From contig WFTL01000173.1 of NCBI GenBank assembly GCA_015485495.1, positions 1 through 49,117 of the forward strand: a stretch of 49,117 bases of DNA. Direction: 5' to 3'. The notes under the pieces were generated by a model that was given only the letters and a program-made list of their open reading frames with translations, made no database searches and had not been told where the DNA came from. Made by a program: the position numbers and the translations under genes. Shown piece after piece: positions 31,855 to 42,040 of the stretch. The stretch is from Planctomycetaceae bacterium (GTDB lineage: Bacteria > Planctomycetota > Planctomycetia > Planctomycetales > Planctomycetaceae). Each line of letters starts with the position of its first letter. The stretch's first letter is position 1.

Positions 31855-34800
31855 TCACGAAGAGGTCAGCGGCGTGATTGCAATGGTCACTTCGCAACGG
31901 CCGGCCCGGACGGTTTTTCCCTGTTCGGGACGACGGTCCTGGCGTTTCACAGCATCGGAAAGCGTCTGTTCCCGAATGTAGTTCTGCCACTGGTCCATCA
32001 TCGCTTCCAGATGATTGTCGTCGGAGAACCACGAGATCTCAATGCGGTCCTGAATATCCAGCCCTGCTTCCTTGCGAAGCTGCTGAACATGCCGCACGAA
32101 ATCGCGGGACATGCCTTCTCGAATGAGATCGTCCGTGAGAACCGTGTTCATGGCGATCTGAACGCCTGCTTCGTCGGCGCACACCCAGTCGGCCGCCTGC
32201 TGTGTGCTGATCAGAACATCGTCCGGCGTCAGTTCGACCGGATGCCCCTCCACGTCGACAGTGACCGTGTCTCCGCGACGCAGCGGACTGAGGACCGCGT
32301 CGCCCAGTTCCGGAAGCAGTCGGCGCAGGTGTCCCAGCAGCCGGCCGTATCGGGGCCCCAGCGTTCTCAGGTTGGGTTTGTAGGAATACCCGACCTTGTC
32401 GTCGAGGTTTTCCTGGCGGGTGATGCGGCGGACATTGAGTTCTTCGGCGATCACATCAGAAAGCTGTTCGACAGCTTCCGCCTGCTGCGGATCCGCCGCA
32501 GCGAACTGCAGTTCTGACAGCGGCTGGCGAACCCGCAGACCGTTTTCTTCGCGGAGCTGATGTCCCAGCCGGACCACGCGCTGCGCCGCCTGCATGCGGC
32601 GATTCAGATCCTCGTCCAGCCGGTCCCGGCGCACTTCCGGGTAATCGCACAGATGCACGCTGGCCGGCAGTCCGTCCGGTGCGTCCTGATCGCCGGATTC
32701 CGCGTCGCAGCCGCGTCCCAGAACGAGATTCCGGTAGATGCGTTCAGCCAGAAACGGAATGCAGGGGGCCAGGAGCCGGCTGAGTGTTGTCAGGACTTCG
32801 TACAGAGTTTCGTAGGCCGAAATCTTGTCCGTGTCACTGGCATCCCGTGATCTCCAGAAACGTTTCCGGCTGCGGCGGATATACCAGTTGCTCAGATCAT
32901 CGACGAACTGTTCGGCCGCGGTACAGAATGCGGCGACATTGAAATCCGTGAATTCCCGCCGTGCTGTTTCTGTGAGTGCCTGAAGACGGGACAGAATCCA
33001 GCGGTCGATTTCCGGACGATCGGTGACAGGAACGGTTTCCGCACCGGCGACATGCCCGCCTGTCGCGGCCAGGGTTCGCAGAGCTTCGGATGGAACAAAC
33101 CGGTCTGCCACCGCGTAGTCCACGAAAAATCGATAACAGTTCCACAAAGGAATCAGAATGCGGCGACGCACATCATCGGCCGGGCCGCTGGTGACACGGG
33201 CGGTCCGTACACCTTCAGGAGTTTCCTGCACCGGTCCGTCCGGTGTCTGCAGCGTGACCGGTTCATCCGGATGCCGTGTCCCGAATCGCAGATCGGTGGC
33301 CGGGTTCTGAGCCAGATACATCCAGCGCATCGTGTCAACGCCCAGCTGTTCCGCGGCTTCTTCGAACCAGATCGCCGTGCCGTCGGATTTGTGCATCGGC
33401 CGGCCGTCTTCATTCTGCACCAGCCGGTGTCCCAGCAGCGTTTTGAAAGGACGTTTTTCCCGGGCGCTGTCGGTTTCGTCGTGACGCATCATCGTCGACA
33501 GAGCCAGCATGCTGTAGAACCAGTTGCGGAACTGGCCGGGGAAGCATTCGGTCACCAGATCGGCCGGATACCATTTCTGCCATTCCTGGCGGTCGTGGTT
33601 GTAGTGCATGGTGCTGAACGGAACGATGCCCGCATCCAGCCATGGATTGCCCACATCTTCGATCCGCGTCATCAGATTTCCGGTCCGCGGACTGCGAATC
33701 CGCACCCGGTCGATCCATGGACGATGCGGCGTGTGTCCTTCGAAGTCCTCCCAGCCTTCAACGGCGCGTTCCTTCAGTTCCGCCAGAGAACCGATCACTT
33801 CGAAATCTCCGGTCTGTTCGTCCACCCAGATGGGCAGTGCCAGCCCCCAGAACCGTTTTTTGGAAATCATCCAGTCGCCCATGTTCGTCAGCCATTCGAT
33901 CTCTCGATCCTTTCCGTCGATGCTTTCGGGCAGCCAGCGGATTTCCCGCGTGACCTCCTTGATTTCATCGCGCCAGTCCATGTTGATGAACCATTCGTCG
34001 ACCAGCCGGAACACGAGTTCATCACCCGTCCGCCAGCAGTGCGGATAGACGTGCGGGTAGATTTCCACAGCCACCAGCAGGCCTTTTTCGCGCAGCCGAT
34101 CGATGACCAGATCGGCCGTTTCCGGGCTGATCGCTTCCCGGCCGGAAAATTCCCCGAATTCCTCCCGATAGGTTCCGTCTTCCTTCAGAGGAGCGATGAC
34201 CGGCATTCCCAGAGCCGTACCGATGCGGTAATCGATGTCCCCGCAGCCGGGTGCCATGTGAACGATCCCGGTGCCTTCTCCGGCCACGACATGCGGATTG
34301 CCGCGGGAATCACGACCGCCGTCCACGACCCGGTGCCAGGCGGCTCCGCTGCATTCGACCGTCGTTTCTTCTGCCGGACATCCGCCGGGCATCTGCTGAG
34401 CCGGAAGGTCGTCGAAGGGGCCTTCGTAACGCCAGCCGACCAGCTCCGACCCCGGTACCGTGCCCAGTTCTTCAAAACCGCCCTGTTCTTTGAAAATCTG
34501 AGCGATCGTTTTCAGCCGCGGAACATCCGACGGCCATTTCCATTCCGGTCGTCCGAACCCCTCCCGAAACTCGGTGGCCAGACGCTGAAAATTCAGATTG
34601 TCTTTCGCGAAATAGTACACGGCATCGTCCCGCAGCGCCCGAATCCGCACGTATTCCAGATCCGGATTGACGGCGGCTCCCACATTGCTGGTCAGAGTCC
34701 AGGGCGTGGTCGTCCAGATGAGCAGGTATTCCGGGCGGCCGCTTTCGTCACGGCGCGGTGCTCCGTTCGCATCTTTCAGCGGAAACCGGACGAACACGCT

Positions 34801-35553
34801 TTTGTGCGTCGTCAGCCGGCGGCCTTCGGCGATTTCCATCTGAGAATACGCGCTGCCTCCGCGACCGGACCACGGCATCACATCGTGGCCCTGATAGATC
34901 TTGCCGCGCTGAAAGCACTTCTTCAGAAACGTCCAGATCGTTTCGTTGTTTTCCGTGCTGAACGTGAAATAACTGCCGCCCCATTCCGGACAGCCCAGCC
35001 GTTCCACGAGCTGATGGGTGCGTCCGGTCGCCCGGACACCGCTGGGAGCGGTGATCGTGATTTCTTCATCTGTTCCCAGAGTGTCGGCCAGACGGCGCAG
35101 CTGGTCCGGATCGTCCCAGTCCATCCAGTATCCCAGACGCATGGACTGTTCGGTCTGACGGGCCGCGAACCGCAAAACCCGCCGCTTGCATTCGTTGACA
35201 AAACGGTCGATCCCGAACTCACGGACAGCGGATTTCGTTCCCAGACCCAGTTCCTTTTCGACTTCGACTTCCACCCACAGTCCCTGGCAGTCGAAGCCGT
35301 TCTGGTACCGCAGTTCGTGCCCGGTCATCGCGAAGAAACGCTGGTAGGTGTCTTTGTACGTGCGTCCCCAGGCGTGGTGAACACCCATCGGATTGTTGGC
35401 AGTGATGGGACCATCCAGAAAACTCCATCGTGGTCCGCCGGCGTTCTTTTTTCGCAGACGCTGAAACGTCTGCTGCTGTTTCCAGAGCTTCAGGACGGAA
35501 TGCTCACCAGGGATGAAATCGCTGTCGGAAACGGGCTGAAACATGAAAGGCAT
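31855..35553 (-). CDS. ileS: Isoleucyl-tRNA synthetase, type 2-like with GxHH signature, 1232 aa
   Basis: A class Ia aminoacyl-tRNA synthetase charging tRNA-Ile, with connective editing domain and C-terminal anticodon-binding region. The N-terminal segment [20 protein letters not shown] has GVHH (57-60) where HIGH is expected, so the first and third residues are swapped. The KMSKS counterpart reads MHKSDG (about 720-725). The chain is longer than standard bacterial IleRS (about 940) and belongs with eukaryote-like type 2 enzymes. GxHH in type 2 IleRS has been reported to give very strong mupirocin resistance while retaining activity. I find no Shine-Dalgarno sequence. ATG 35553 and ATG 35544 are both possible. 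It is the only ileS in the window, and I cannot tell whether a second copy exists. Confidence 0.93.
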   Translation of the reverse strand: MPFMFQPVSDSDFIPGEHSVLKLWKQQQTFQRLRKKNAGGPRWSFLDGPITANNPMGVHHAWGRTYKDTYQRFFAMTGHELRYQNGFDCQGLWVEVEVEKELGLGTKSAVREFGIDRFVNECKRRVLRFAARQTEQSMRLGYWMDWDDPDQLRRLADTLGTDEEITITAPSGVRATGRTHQLVERLGCPEWGGSYFTFSTENNETIWTFLKKCFQRGKIYQGHDVMPWSGRGGSAYSQMEIAEGRRLTTHKSVFVRFPLKDANGAPRRDESGRPEYLLIWTTTPWTLTSNVGAAVNPDLEYVRIRALRDDAVYYFAKDNLNFQRLATEFREGFGRPEWKWPSDVPRLKTIAQIFKEQGGFEELGTVPGSELVGWRYEGPFDDLPAQQMPGGCPAEETTVECSGAAWHRVVDGGRDSRGNPHVVAGEGTGIVHMAPGCGDIDYRIGTALGMPVIAPLKEDGTYREEFGEFSGREAISPETADLVIDRLREKGLLVAVEIYPHVYPHCWRTGDELVFRLVDEWFINMDWRDEIKEVTREIRWLPESIDGKDREIEWLTNMGDWMISKKRFWGLALPIWVDEQTGDFEVIGSLAELKERAVEGWEDFEGHTPHRPWIDRVRIRSPRTGNLMTRIEDVGNPWLDAGIVPFSTMHYNHDRQEWQKWYPADLVTECFPGQFRNWFYSMLALSTMMRHDETDSAREKRPFKTLLGHRLVQNEDGRPMHKSDGTAIWFEEAAEQLGVDTMRWMYLAQNPATDLRFGTRHPDEPVTLQTPDGPVQETPEGVRTARVTSGPADDVRRRILIPLWNCYRFFVDYAVADRFVPSEALRTLAATGGHVAGAETVPVTDRPEIDRWILSRLQALTETARREFTDFNVAAFCTAAEQFVDDLSNWYIRRSRKRFWRSRDASDTDKISAYETLYEVLTTLSRLLAPCIPFLAERIYRNLVLGRGCDAESGDQDAPDGLPASVHLCDYPEVRRDRLDEDLNRRMQAAQRVVRLGHQLREENGLRVRQPLSELQFAAADPQQAEAVEQLSDVIAEELNVRRITRQENLDDKVGYSYKPNLRTLGPRYGRLLGHLRRLLPELGDAVLSPLRRGDTVTVDVEGHPVELTPDDVLISTQQAADWVCADEAGVQIAMNTVLTDDLIREGMSRDFVRHVQQLRKEAGLDIQDRIEISWFSDDNHLEAMMDQWQNYIREQTLSDAVKRQDRRPEQGKTVRAGRCEVTIAITPLTSS

Positions 35554-36013
35554 CGATTCAGGGAAGCGGATACTGCAGACGGATTTCACTTTTCGTTCGG
35601 CTGGTGCGCTGTCCGGGCAGCAGGCCGGGAACCATCATCGCGATACGCCGATCAGACACGAACGACCGGAACATTTCGGCGTCTGTCTTCCGGCGTGGAC
35701 CGATGACACCGGGCTCCGAGGCGTCTGCTCTGTACGCGGCGCCGGCACGGCAGTCCGCCGCGGATCCGGCTGTGCGCCCCGGGACACCGATTTCGGCTCC
35801 GCGACGAAGCCGGGATTCTATGCCAAAACCAGGACAGGTTCGAATCCTTCCTGCCCGGTTCCCTGTGATCGGAACAGCATCATCGGAACATCCGGACGGC
35901 ACTGCTGCCGCCTGCGGGGATTCCGGACGGAAACAGCGGCCGTTGGACAATCCCGAAGTCATGCGGCAGAATGCCAGGCCCGGCTGACACAATGATTTTC
36001 TTTGGAGGAATCC
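35554..36013. other. Divergent intergenic region between ileS and acs
   Basis: 460 bp without a supported gene. TTGGAC (35943-35948) followed after 18 bases by CAGAAT is a weak promoter candidate for acs. The acs ribosome site TTTGGAGGAA is strong. A tRNA T-loop-like string near 35837 does not fold into a tRNA. Confidence 0.3.
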
Positions 36014-37966
36014 ATGTCTGAGAGCAGCAGCATCGACAGCGTTCTGAAGGAAACACGGACATTCGCCCCGCCGGCCGCCTTCACCGCTCAGGCGAACATC
36101 CGCAGCGAGGAACAGTACAACACGATGTGGCAAAGGGCCAAAGACGACCCCGCCGGATTCTGGGGAGATCTGGCCCGGGAACATCTGCACTGGTTCCGGC
36201 CCTTCGACACGGTGCTGGAAGGCGAAATGCCGGAAACCCGCTGGTTCTCCGGCGGCACCATCAACGCCAGCTACAACTGTCTGGATCGCCACCTGGAAAC
36301 CGAACGCCGCAACAAGGCGGCCATCATCTGGGAAGGGGAACCTGGCGACACGCGCGTCCTGCGGTATCAGGATCTGCACCGGGAAGTCTGTCGTTTCGCC
36401 AATGTGCTGAAAGGCCTTGGAGTGGAAAAGGGCGACCGGATCACGCTGTACATGCCCATGATTCCGGAACTGACGATCGCCATGCTGGCCTGTGCCCGCA
36501 TCGGTGCGGTCCATTCCATCATTTTCGGCGGGTTCAGTGCCGATGCTGTGGCCGACCGCAATAACGATGCTCAGGCCCGGATCGTCATCACGGCCGACGG
36601 CGGCTGGCGGCGCGGCCGGGAAGTGCCGCTGAAGGCTGCCGTGGACGCGGCTCTGGAAAAATCGCCGACCGTGGAAAAAGTCGTCGTCGTCCGACGCACC
36701 GGAGGGGAAGTGGACATGGTGCCCGATCGGGATTTCTGGTGGCATGAACTGACAGAAGGCGCATCGGCCGACTGCGATGCTGTGGAAGTGGACGCGGAAC
36801 ATCCGCTGTTCATCCTGTACACGTCCGGAAGCACCGGAAAACCCAAAGGGGTTCTGCATTCGACGGCCGGATATCTTCTCGGAACCACGATGACAACACA
36901 GTGGGTGTTCGATCTGAAGGAAGACGACACCTACTGGTGCACAGCGGATATCGGGTGGATCACCGGACACAGTTACATCACCTACGGTCCTTTGTCCAAC
37001 GGAGCGACCGTGGTGATGTATGAAGGAGCGCCCAACTGGCCGGATGAAGGACGCTTCTGGGAAATCGTGGAAAAGTACCGTGTGAGCATCTTCTACACGG
37101 CGCCCACGGCCATCCGAGCCTTCATCAAATGGGGAAACCAGTGGCCGGAAAAATACGATCTGTCCAGCCTGCGGCTGCTGGGAACCGTCGGCGAACCGAT
37201 CAACCCGGAAGCCTGGATGTGGTACCGCGAAGTCATCGGCCAGGAACGCTGCCCGATTGTCGACACCTGGTGGCAGACGGAAACCGGCGGCATCATGATC
37301 AGTCCCCTGCCGGGAATCACGGCCACCAAACCGGGAAGCTGCGGGCGTCCGCTGCCGGGAGTCGTTCCGGACATCGTGTCTTCCGACGGAACCAGTCTGC
37401 CGGCCAACGAGGGCGGACTGCTGGTCATGCGGCAGCCCTGGCCGCACATGCTGCGGACGCTTTACGGCGACCACGAACGCTTCAAACAGGTCTATTTCAG
37501 CGAAATCCCGGGATGCTACTTCGCCGGGGACGGAGCCCGGCGGGACGAAGACGGGTACATCTGGGTCATGGGACGTGTCGATGATGTGATCAATGTGTCC
37601 GGACACCGGCTGAGCACCATGGAAATCGAAAGTGCCCTGGTCGCTCATGAACGCGTGGCCGAAGCAGCCGTCGTCGGGTTCCCGCATGAAATCAAAGGAG
37701 AAGGGATCTTCTGCTTCGTCACTCTGAAAGATGGAGAAGGCGACGAAGCCCTCCAGCAGGAACTGACTCAGCACGTGCGAGACCAGATCGGAGCACTGGC
37801 CACTCCCGATCGTGTGCGTTTTGCACCGGCGCTGCCCAAGACCCGCAGCGGAAAAATCATGCGGCGTCTGCTGAGAGACATCGCGGCCGGCCGGGAATCC
37901 GTGCAGGACACGACCACACTGGAAGATCTCAGCGTCCTGGCCCGGCTGCGCGACGAAGAAGAGTAA
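36014..37966 (+). CDS. acs: Acetyl-CoA synthetase, 650 aa
   Basis: AMP-forming acetate:CoA ligase. The motifs of the ANL superfamily are complete: [19 protein letters not shown] (P-loop-like), [21 protein letters not shown] (hinge) and [11 protein letters not shown] with K614, the lysine that is reversibly acetylated in Acs. The N-terminal [16 protein letters not shown] and [11 protein letters not shown] are typical of acetyl rather than propionyl or medium-chain enzymes. GGAGGA lies at ideal distance from ATG 36014. Convergent with prmC, only 18 bp apart. Confidence 0.96.
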   Translation: MSESSSIDSVLKETRTFAPPAAFTAQANIRSEEQYNTMWQRAKDDPAGFWGDLAREHLHWFRPFDTVLEGEMPETRWFSGGTINASYNCLDRHLETERRNKAAIIWEGEPGDTRVLRYQDLHREVCRFANVLKGLGVEKGDRITLYMPMIPELTIAMLACARIGAVHSIIFGGFSADAVADRNNDAQARIVITADGGWRRGREVPLKAAVDAALEKSPTVEKVVVVRRTGGEVDMVPDRDFWWHELTEGASADCDAVEVDAEHPLFILYTSGSTGKPKGVLHSTAGYLLGTTMTTQWVFDLKEDDTYWCTADIGWITGHSYITYGPLSNGATVVMYEGAPNWPDEGRFWEIVEKYRVSIFYTAPTAIRAFIKWGNQWPEKYDLSSLRLLGTVGEPINPEAWMWYREVIGQERCPIVDTWWQTETGGIMISPLPGITATKPGSCGRPLPGVVPDIVSSDGTSLPANEGGLLVMRQPWPHMLRTLYGDHERFKQVYFSEIPGCYFAGDGARRDEDGYIWVMGRVDDVINVSGHRLSTMEIESALVAHERVAEAAVVGFPHEIKGEGIFCFVTLKDGEGDEALQQELTQHVRDQIGALATPDRVRFAPALPKTRSGKIMRRLLRDIAAGRESVQDTTTLEDLSVLARLRDEEE

Positions 37967-37984
37967 CGCGCGGCGTTCGTCCGG

Positions 37985-38905
37985 TCACGTTTTGGGACGC
38001 GGCGAAGGGCCGGTCGGTTCGGAAGGTCGCTGCGCCGTGACAATGCGGTCTGTGCCGCGAAAGTCCTGAAAGATGGTCGGAGCGGCCAGGCCGTGTTCGG
38101 TCAGCAGGGCCTGAATGGTGCGACACTGAGCCGGGTCGCATTCCAGGCCGATCCAGCCGGACGGCCGAAGAATACGGGCCGCGTGCGGAATGAGCTGTCG
38201 AATGAGATCCAGGCCGTCGGGACCGGATACCAGTGCCTCGCGCGGTTCATACTGGGCCACTTCCGGCTGCAGGCGGTCCAGTTCGTCGGTCCGCACATAG
38301 GGCGGGTTGCTGAGAAACCCGTCGACGGAAGCATCCGGAATATCGGCCAGCGCCGCAGACGCATCGGCATGAAGGAACCGGATCCGGTCGGCCACACCGA
38401 ACCGGGCTGCGTTCTGTCGGGCCACGTCGCCGCACACTGCGGAAATGTCGCAGGCGGTAACGCGGCACTGCGGCTTCTGCACGGCCAGGGTGACGGCGAT
38501 GCAGCCTGAACCGAATCCCGCTTCCACTAAGTGAGCCGGTCGGTCGTCAGGTATCTGTTCGAGTGCCAGATCGATCAGAGTTTCCGTTTCCGGGCGTGGA
38601 ATGAGGACTCCGGGGACCACATGAAACGTGCGGCCGTAGAATTCGCGTTCTCCGATGATGTAGGCCAGCGGTTCGCGGGCAGCCCGGCGCCGGACCGCTT
38701 CGCGCATGCGGGACCGTTCGGTTTCCGTCAGGGGGACGTCGTAGTCTGTGTACAGGCGAATCCGGGGGCACCGGCGGGCATGAGCACACAGCAGTTCGGC
38801 TTCCAGACGGGCCGCTTCCACACCGCGCGTTTCCAGATAATCTGTCGTCCAGCGGAGAATGCGGCGGACTGTCCAGTCGCTGTCTGCCGATGCCGACCGG
38901 TCCAT
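37985..38905 (-). CDS. prmC: Release factor glutamine methyltransferase PrmC, 306 aa
   Basis: SAM-dependent enzyme that methylates the GGQ glutamine of release factors. The signature NPPYVRTDEL is present. The SAM-binding loop reads VEAGFGSGCIAVTLA instead of the common DLGTGSGCIA, a mild variant. The N-terminal helical domain with LEAELLCAHA and the YIIGEREFYGRTFHV segment agree with PrmC. The start at 38905 lies 14 bp after the prfA stop, so the enzyme and its substrate are co-transcribed. Confidence 0.95.
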   Translation of the reverse strand: MDRSASADSDWTVRRILRWTTDYLETRGVEAARLEAELLCAHARRCPRIRLYTDYDVPLTETERSRMREAVRRRAAREPLAYIIGEREFYGRTFHVVPGVLIPRPETETLIDLALEQIPDDRPAHLVEAGFGSGCIAVTLAVQKPQCRVTACDISAVCGDVARQNAARFGVADRIRFLHADASAALADIPDASVDGFLSNPPYVRTDELDRLQPEVAQYEPREALVSGPDGLDLIRQLIPHAARILRPSGWIGLECDPAQCRTIQALLTEHGLAAPTIFQDFRGTDRIVTAQRPSEPTGPSPRPKT

Positions 38906-38919
38906 GAGATCCCTTCTGT

Positions 38920-40005
38920 TCAGCCGCCGCCCAGGTCGCCTCGAAGCCGTTCCTGACGATCGAATTCAAGCAGCCCTTCGATCAGTTCGGACAGTTCGCC
39001 GGCGATGATCCGGTCGAGTTTGTGCAGAGTCAGTCCGCAGCGGTGATCGGTGACGCGGTTCTGAGGGAAGTTGTAGGTACGGATCCGCTGGCTGCGGTCG
39101 CCGGATCCCACCAGAGTGCGGCGCGTTTCCGCCCGCTCACTGGCAGCCTGCTGCTGCTGACGTTCGAGAATGCGGCTGCGGAGCACTTTCAGGGCCTTGG
39201 CGCGGTTCTTGTGCTGACTTTTCTCATCCTGAATCTTCACGACGATACCGGTCGGAAGATGAGTGATCCGCACAGCACTTTCCGTTTTGTTGACTTTCTG
39301 TCCGCCCGGTCCGCCGGCCCGCATCGTGTCGATCTGCAGATCTTCCGGATGAATGTCGACTTCCACTTCAGTGGCTTCCGGAAGCACGGCCACTGTCGCG
39401 GCACTCGTGTGGATTCGTCCCTGTGTTTCCGTTTCCGGAACCCGCTGCACCCGATGGCCGCCGCTTTCGAACTGCAGTTCATGAAAGGCACCATCACCGG
39501 AAATCGACAGAACGACTTCCCGCACGCCGCCCAGTTCCGTGGGCGTGAACTGAAGCACTTCGACTTTCCACGACTTCGATTCGCAGTAGCGGGTGTACAT
39601 TTCGTACAGATCGCGGGCGAACAAAGCCGCCTCATCGCCCCCCGTCCCGGCCCGGATTTCCATGATCAGAGATCCGCGGGTGATGGAATCGCCGGCGGTG
39701 GCCAGATCTTCCAGTTCGGCCTGCAGGCGGTCCCGTTTTTCCAGCAGCTCATCGAGTTCCTGCTGAGCGTACGCGCGGGAATCTTCGTCGGTTTCTTCGG
39801 CCACCATCATTCGGGCCGCTTCGATGTCGCCTTCGAGTTCCCGGAAGGAACGGACGGCATCGGCCACGCGCGCCAGGCCGCCCATTTCCTTCTGAATGTC
39901 CAGCAGGCGATCCACGTCTGAGGTGACGGCGGGATCCAGCAGCAGCCGCTGCAGTTCTTCGTACCGATCGAATTTCTGCTGCAGACTGGGAAACATGTCC
40001 CGCAT
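38920..40005 (-). CDS. prfA: Peptide chain release factor 1, 361 aa
   Basis: Recognises UAA and UAG stop codons. The peptidyl-hydrolysis motif is [18 protein letters not shown], and the stop-codon reading loop is [14 protein letters not shown], where PET stands for the PxT tripeptide of RF1 (PAT in E. coli). PxT rather than SPF marks RF1, not RF2. Length is standard. ATG 40005 and ATG 39996 are both possible starts. It sits between rpmE and prmC, a common arrangement. Confidence 0.96.
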   Translation of the reverse strand: MRDMFPSLQQKFDRYEELQRLLLDPAVTSDVDRLLDIQKEMGGLARVADAVRSFRELEGDIEAARMMVAEETDEDSRAYAQQELDELLEKRDRLQAELEDLATAGDSITRGSLIMEIRAGTGGDEAALFARDLYEMYTRYCESKSWKVEVLQFTPTELGGVREVVLSISGDGAFHELQFESGGHRVQRVPETETQGRIHTSAATVAVLPEATEVEVDIHPEDLQIDTMRAGGPGGQKVNKTESAVRITHLPTGIVVKIQDEKSQHKNRAKALKVLRSRILERQQQQAASERAETRRTLVGSGDRSQRIRTYNFPQNRVTDHRCGLTLHKLDRIIAGELSELIEGLLEFDRQERLRGDLGGG

Positions 40006-40032
40006 CCTGATTCATCGTGCACAGAAAAGCCA

Positions 40033-40065
40033 AACACCCCGACAGTCAGATACGGTCGAGGTGTT
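40033..40065 (-). terminator. Rho-independent terminator or attenuator between rpmE and prfA
   Basis: Reading the minus strand, AACACC/GGTGTT and CGAC/GTCG form an 11-position stem with one mismatch and an 11-base loop, followed by TGGCTTTTCT. It ends or dampens the rpmE transcript just before prfA. The T run is imperfect, so read-through into prfA is plausible. Confidence 0.5.
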
Positions 40066-40145
40066 CATACCGGCAGCGGGACGATCGCCCCCGGAAAAAA
40101 GACGTGCGCAGATGTCTGCACATCCCGGAGGCGGCTGTCCGGCCT

Positions 40146-40409
40146 TCAGGATTCTGCGGCAGCGGCTGCCCGCCCCCACTTTTTCTGGAATTTTTCCACG
40201 CGGCCGGCAGAATCCACGAACTTCATCTTTCCCGTATAGAACGGGTGCGACGCCGAACTGATTTCCACCTTCACCAGCGGGTATTCCTGTCCGTCCTCCC
40301 ACGTGTCCGTTTCTTTGGAAACAATGGTGGATCGAATCAGAAATCGTGTTCCCGTGGACGTATCCAGGAAGATCACGGGACGGTACTCGGGATGGATGTC
40401 CTTCTTCAT
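40146..40409 (-). CDS. rpmE2: 50S ribosomal protein L31, type B, 87 aa
   Basis: The sequence [20 protein letters not shown] and the segment [20 protein letters not shown] match the zinc-free type B L31. The Cys residues of the zinc-binding form are absent. In many bacteria this form is made under zinc limitation by Zur. No Zur box is evident to me. A short Ala-rich tail ends the protein. The start ATG 40409 is fixed by the conserved N-terminus. Confidence 0.95.
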   Translation of the reverse strand: MKKDIHPEYRPVIFLDTSTGTRFLIRSTIVSKETDTWEDGQEYPLVKVEISSASHPFYTGKMKFVDSAGRVEKFQKKWGRAAAAAES

Positions 40410-40745
40410 GGTTCGTGCGCCTTGTTTCCGCGGAGGCAGTTTGCGGGGGCAGTCGGAGCCGTTTCCGCAGGCGGCCACACCCCGGTGGCTGCCGCACACC
40501 GAGCGTGCCGAAATCGAAGCGAAGCAGTGTAAACGGCGCTTTGGAGCCGTACAAGGCTGAATCACTACGGACCGCGAATATACAGGACCCTCTGGCCACC
40601 ATCCCGCCCCGCCGGGGCTCGGGACGATGGCCAGACACGGCTTGTGAGCTTTCGGGGGATCTGGGATGATGGAGTCACCTGCCTGAATCCGCGTCCGGCC
40701 CGGCCTGTTTTCTCGCCGGGTGTGCTGTCTTCGTCCGCTGATCGT
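40410..40745. other. Divergent intergenic region between L31 and DUF1570 genes
   Basis: 336 bp with no gene. On the minus strand TATATT (40582-40577) matches a -10 box in 5/6 positions and could serve rpmE2 with a leader of about 160 bases. No convincing -35 is visible. Confidence 0.3.
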
Positions 40746-41648
40746 ATGCCGACTCTGCCTCCGTCCGGAATCGATGTGTTGCCGAAACCAGAAGCGGCCG
40801 TTCCGAACAGAAGGAAGCGGGCCGGCGGGCTGCTGGCTGGTCTGCTGACCGCCTTTCTGCTGTCGGCCGGATGCCGGTCAGCGAACTGGGCACTGACGGC
40901 GGCCGCCGATCGTCCCCGGGCTCATCGGATCGAAGCGGCCGGATTCGTCGTGCTCAGCGATATCGGAATCGCAGAAGACGCCCCCCTTCTGCAGGAACTG
41001 CGTGACCTGCGGGATGATGTGATGAAGACGCTGCAGCTTCCGCCGCCGCGTGATCCGGTTATCGTGTATCTGTTCGACAGCGAAGGGGCCTACCGTCGCT
41101 ACATGAAAAAGACATGGCCCGATCTGCCATCGCGGCGGGCGTACTTCATCGGAACATCGCGCGAACTGGCCGTGTATTCCTTTCACGGACCGCGGATGCA
41201 GGAAGACCTGCGTCACGAACTCACACACGGCATTCTGCATGCCTCGCTGAACACCGTGCCACTGTGGCTCGATGAAGGCCTGGCCGAATACTTCGAAGCG
41301 GGCGGATCGGAAACCGGAGCCCCGCATCCGGACCATCTGCGGACACTGCGCCGGATGCAGCGACGCCGTCACCGGCCGTCGATTGCCCGGCTGGAAGCGA
41401 TCACCGACTTCCGCGAATTCGACAATGAAGCCTATGCGGAAAGCTGGGGATGGGTTCACTACATGCTGCATGGTGGTCCCCGCGGGCGGGAAGTGCTGAT
41501 CGATTACCTGGCAGAACTGCGCGATGCGGGAACGGCCGCGTCGCTGGCTGCCCGTTTCCCGGCCGATGCGGACACGGCCGCTTATCAGCTTGTCACGTGG
41601 GTCGGCCAGCTCATCGAATCCGAAAAACCTTCGGGAATTCGTCTGTGA
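40746..41648 (+). CDS. DUF1570-like lipoprotein with gluzincin-type metallopeptidase motif, 300 aa
   Basis: Planctomycete-type secreted putative peptidase. A basic stretch RRKR and a hydrophobic helix end in the lipobox LSAGC, so C43 should be lipidated. The zinc motif is HELTH at 157-161, and the glutamate ligand lies in [11 protein letters not shown] some 20 residues later, the gluzincin arrangement. Before it comes [18 protein letters not shown], often seen in DUF1570 proteins. ATG 40746 follows a long leader, and upstream in-frame starts would add a poor N-terminus. The substrate is unknown. Probably faces the periplasm. Confidence 0.85.
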   Translation: MPTLPPSGIDVLPKPEAAVPNRRKRAGGLLAGLLTAFLLSAGCRSANWALTAAADRPRAHRIEAAGFVVLSDIGIAEDAPLLQELRDLRDDVMKTLQLPPPRDPVIVYLFDSEGAYRRYMKKTWPDLPSRRAYFIGTSRELAVYSFHGPRMQEDLRHELTHGILHASLNTVPLWLDEGLAEYFEAGGSETGAPHPDHLRTLRRMQRRRHRPSIARLEAITDFREFDNEAYAESWGWVHYMLHGGPRGREVLIDYLAELRDAGTAASLAARFPADADTAAYQLVTWVGQLIESEKPSGIRL

Positions 41649-42040
41649 GGCACGTGTGTTCTGTACAAAACTGTCGCACAGTCCGACTGCCCGGGGCAGC
41701 CGTTACAGGCTGCATAATCTGCCTCGGTCATCAGATGGCCGGAATGTTCGCGTTTTGACCGCAGTCTGCCGGCGGGGTAGAATCCGGGCAGAGATCTGTC
41801 GGCCGGGAACCGGAAAACGGAACCGAATCTGGTCTCAGGAAGTTCAGCCGGCCGGGATTCGGTGGATTCGAAACGGGGTTTCGAGCGAACGGCGAAACGG
41901 TGTCCGCCGGATCGGAGGTTATGCTGCGGCCGGACAGGCGACAGGCTGTGCCCGGGTTGTCCTGGTGATCTGTTTTGTCGTTTTGGGGGCGCGTGTTCAC
42001 GGTCCGTGCTGCGTGCTGTCGGAAAGCCTGACGAACAACC
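41649..42040. other. Intergenic region upstream of the kinase gene
   Basis: 392 bp with no supported gene. CATAAT at 41713-41718 and TAGAAT near 41778 are -10-like elements without clear -35 boxes. They could start the kinase transcript with a leader of over 250 bases. Confidence 0.3.

Noticed and set aside
33052-35706. Long plus-strand open frame opposite ileS
   Set aside because: It is a shadow of the IleRS coding frame. No motif or ribosome site supports it.
35827-35860. tRNA-like T-loop string (GGTTCGAATCC)
   Set aside because: Only three of five T-stem pairs form, and no D arm, anticodon arm or acceptor partner is found in the preceding 70 bases.
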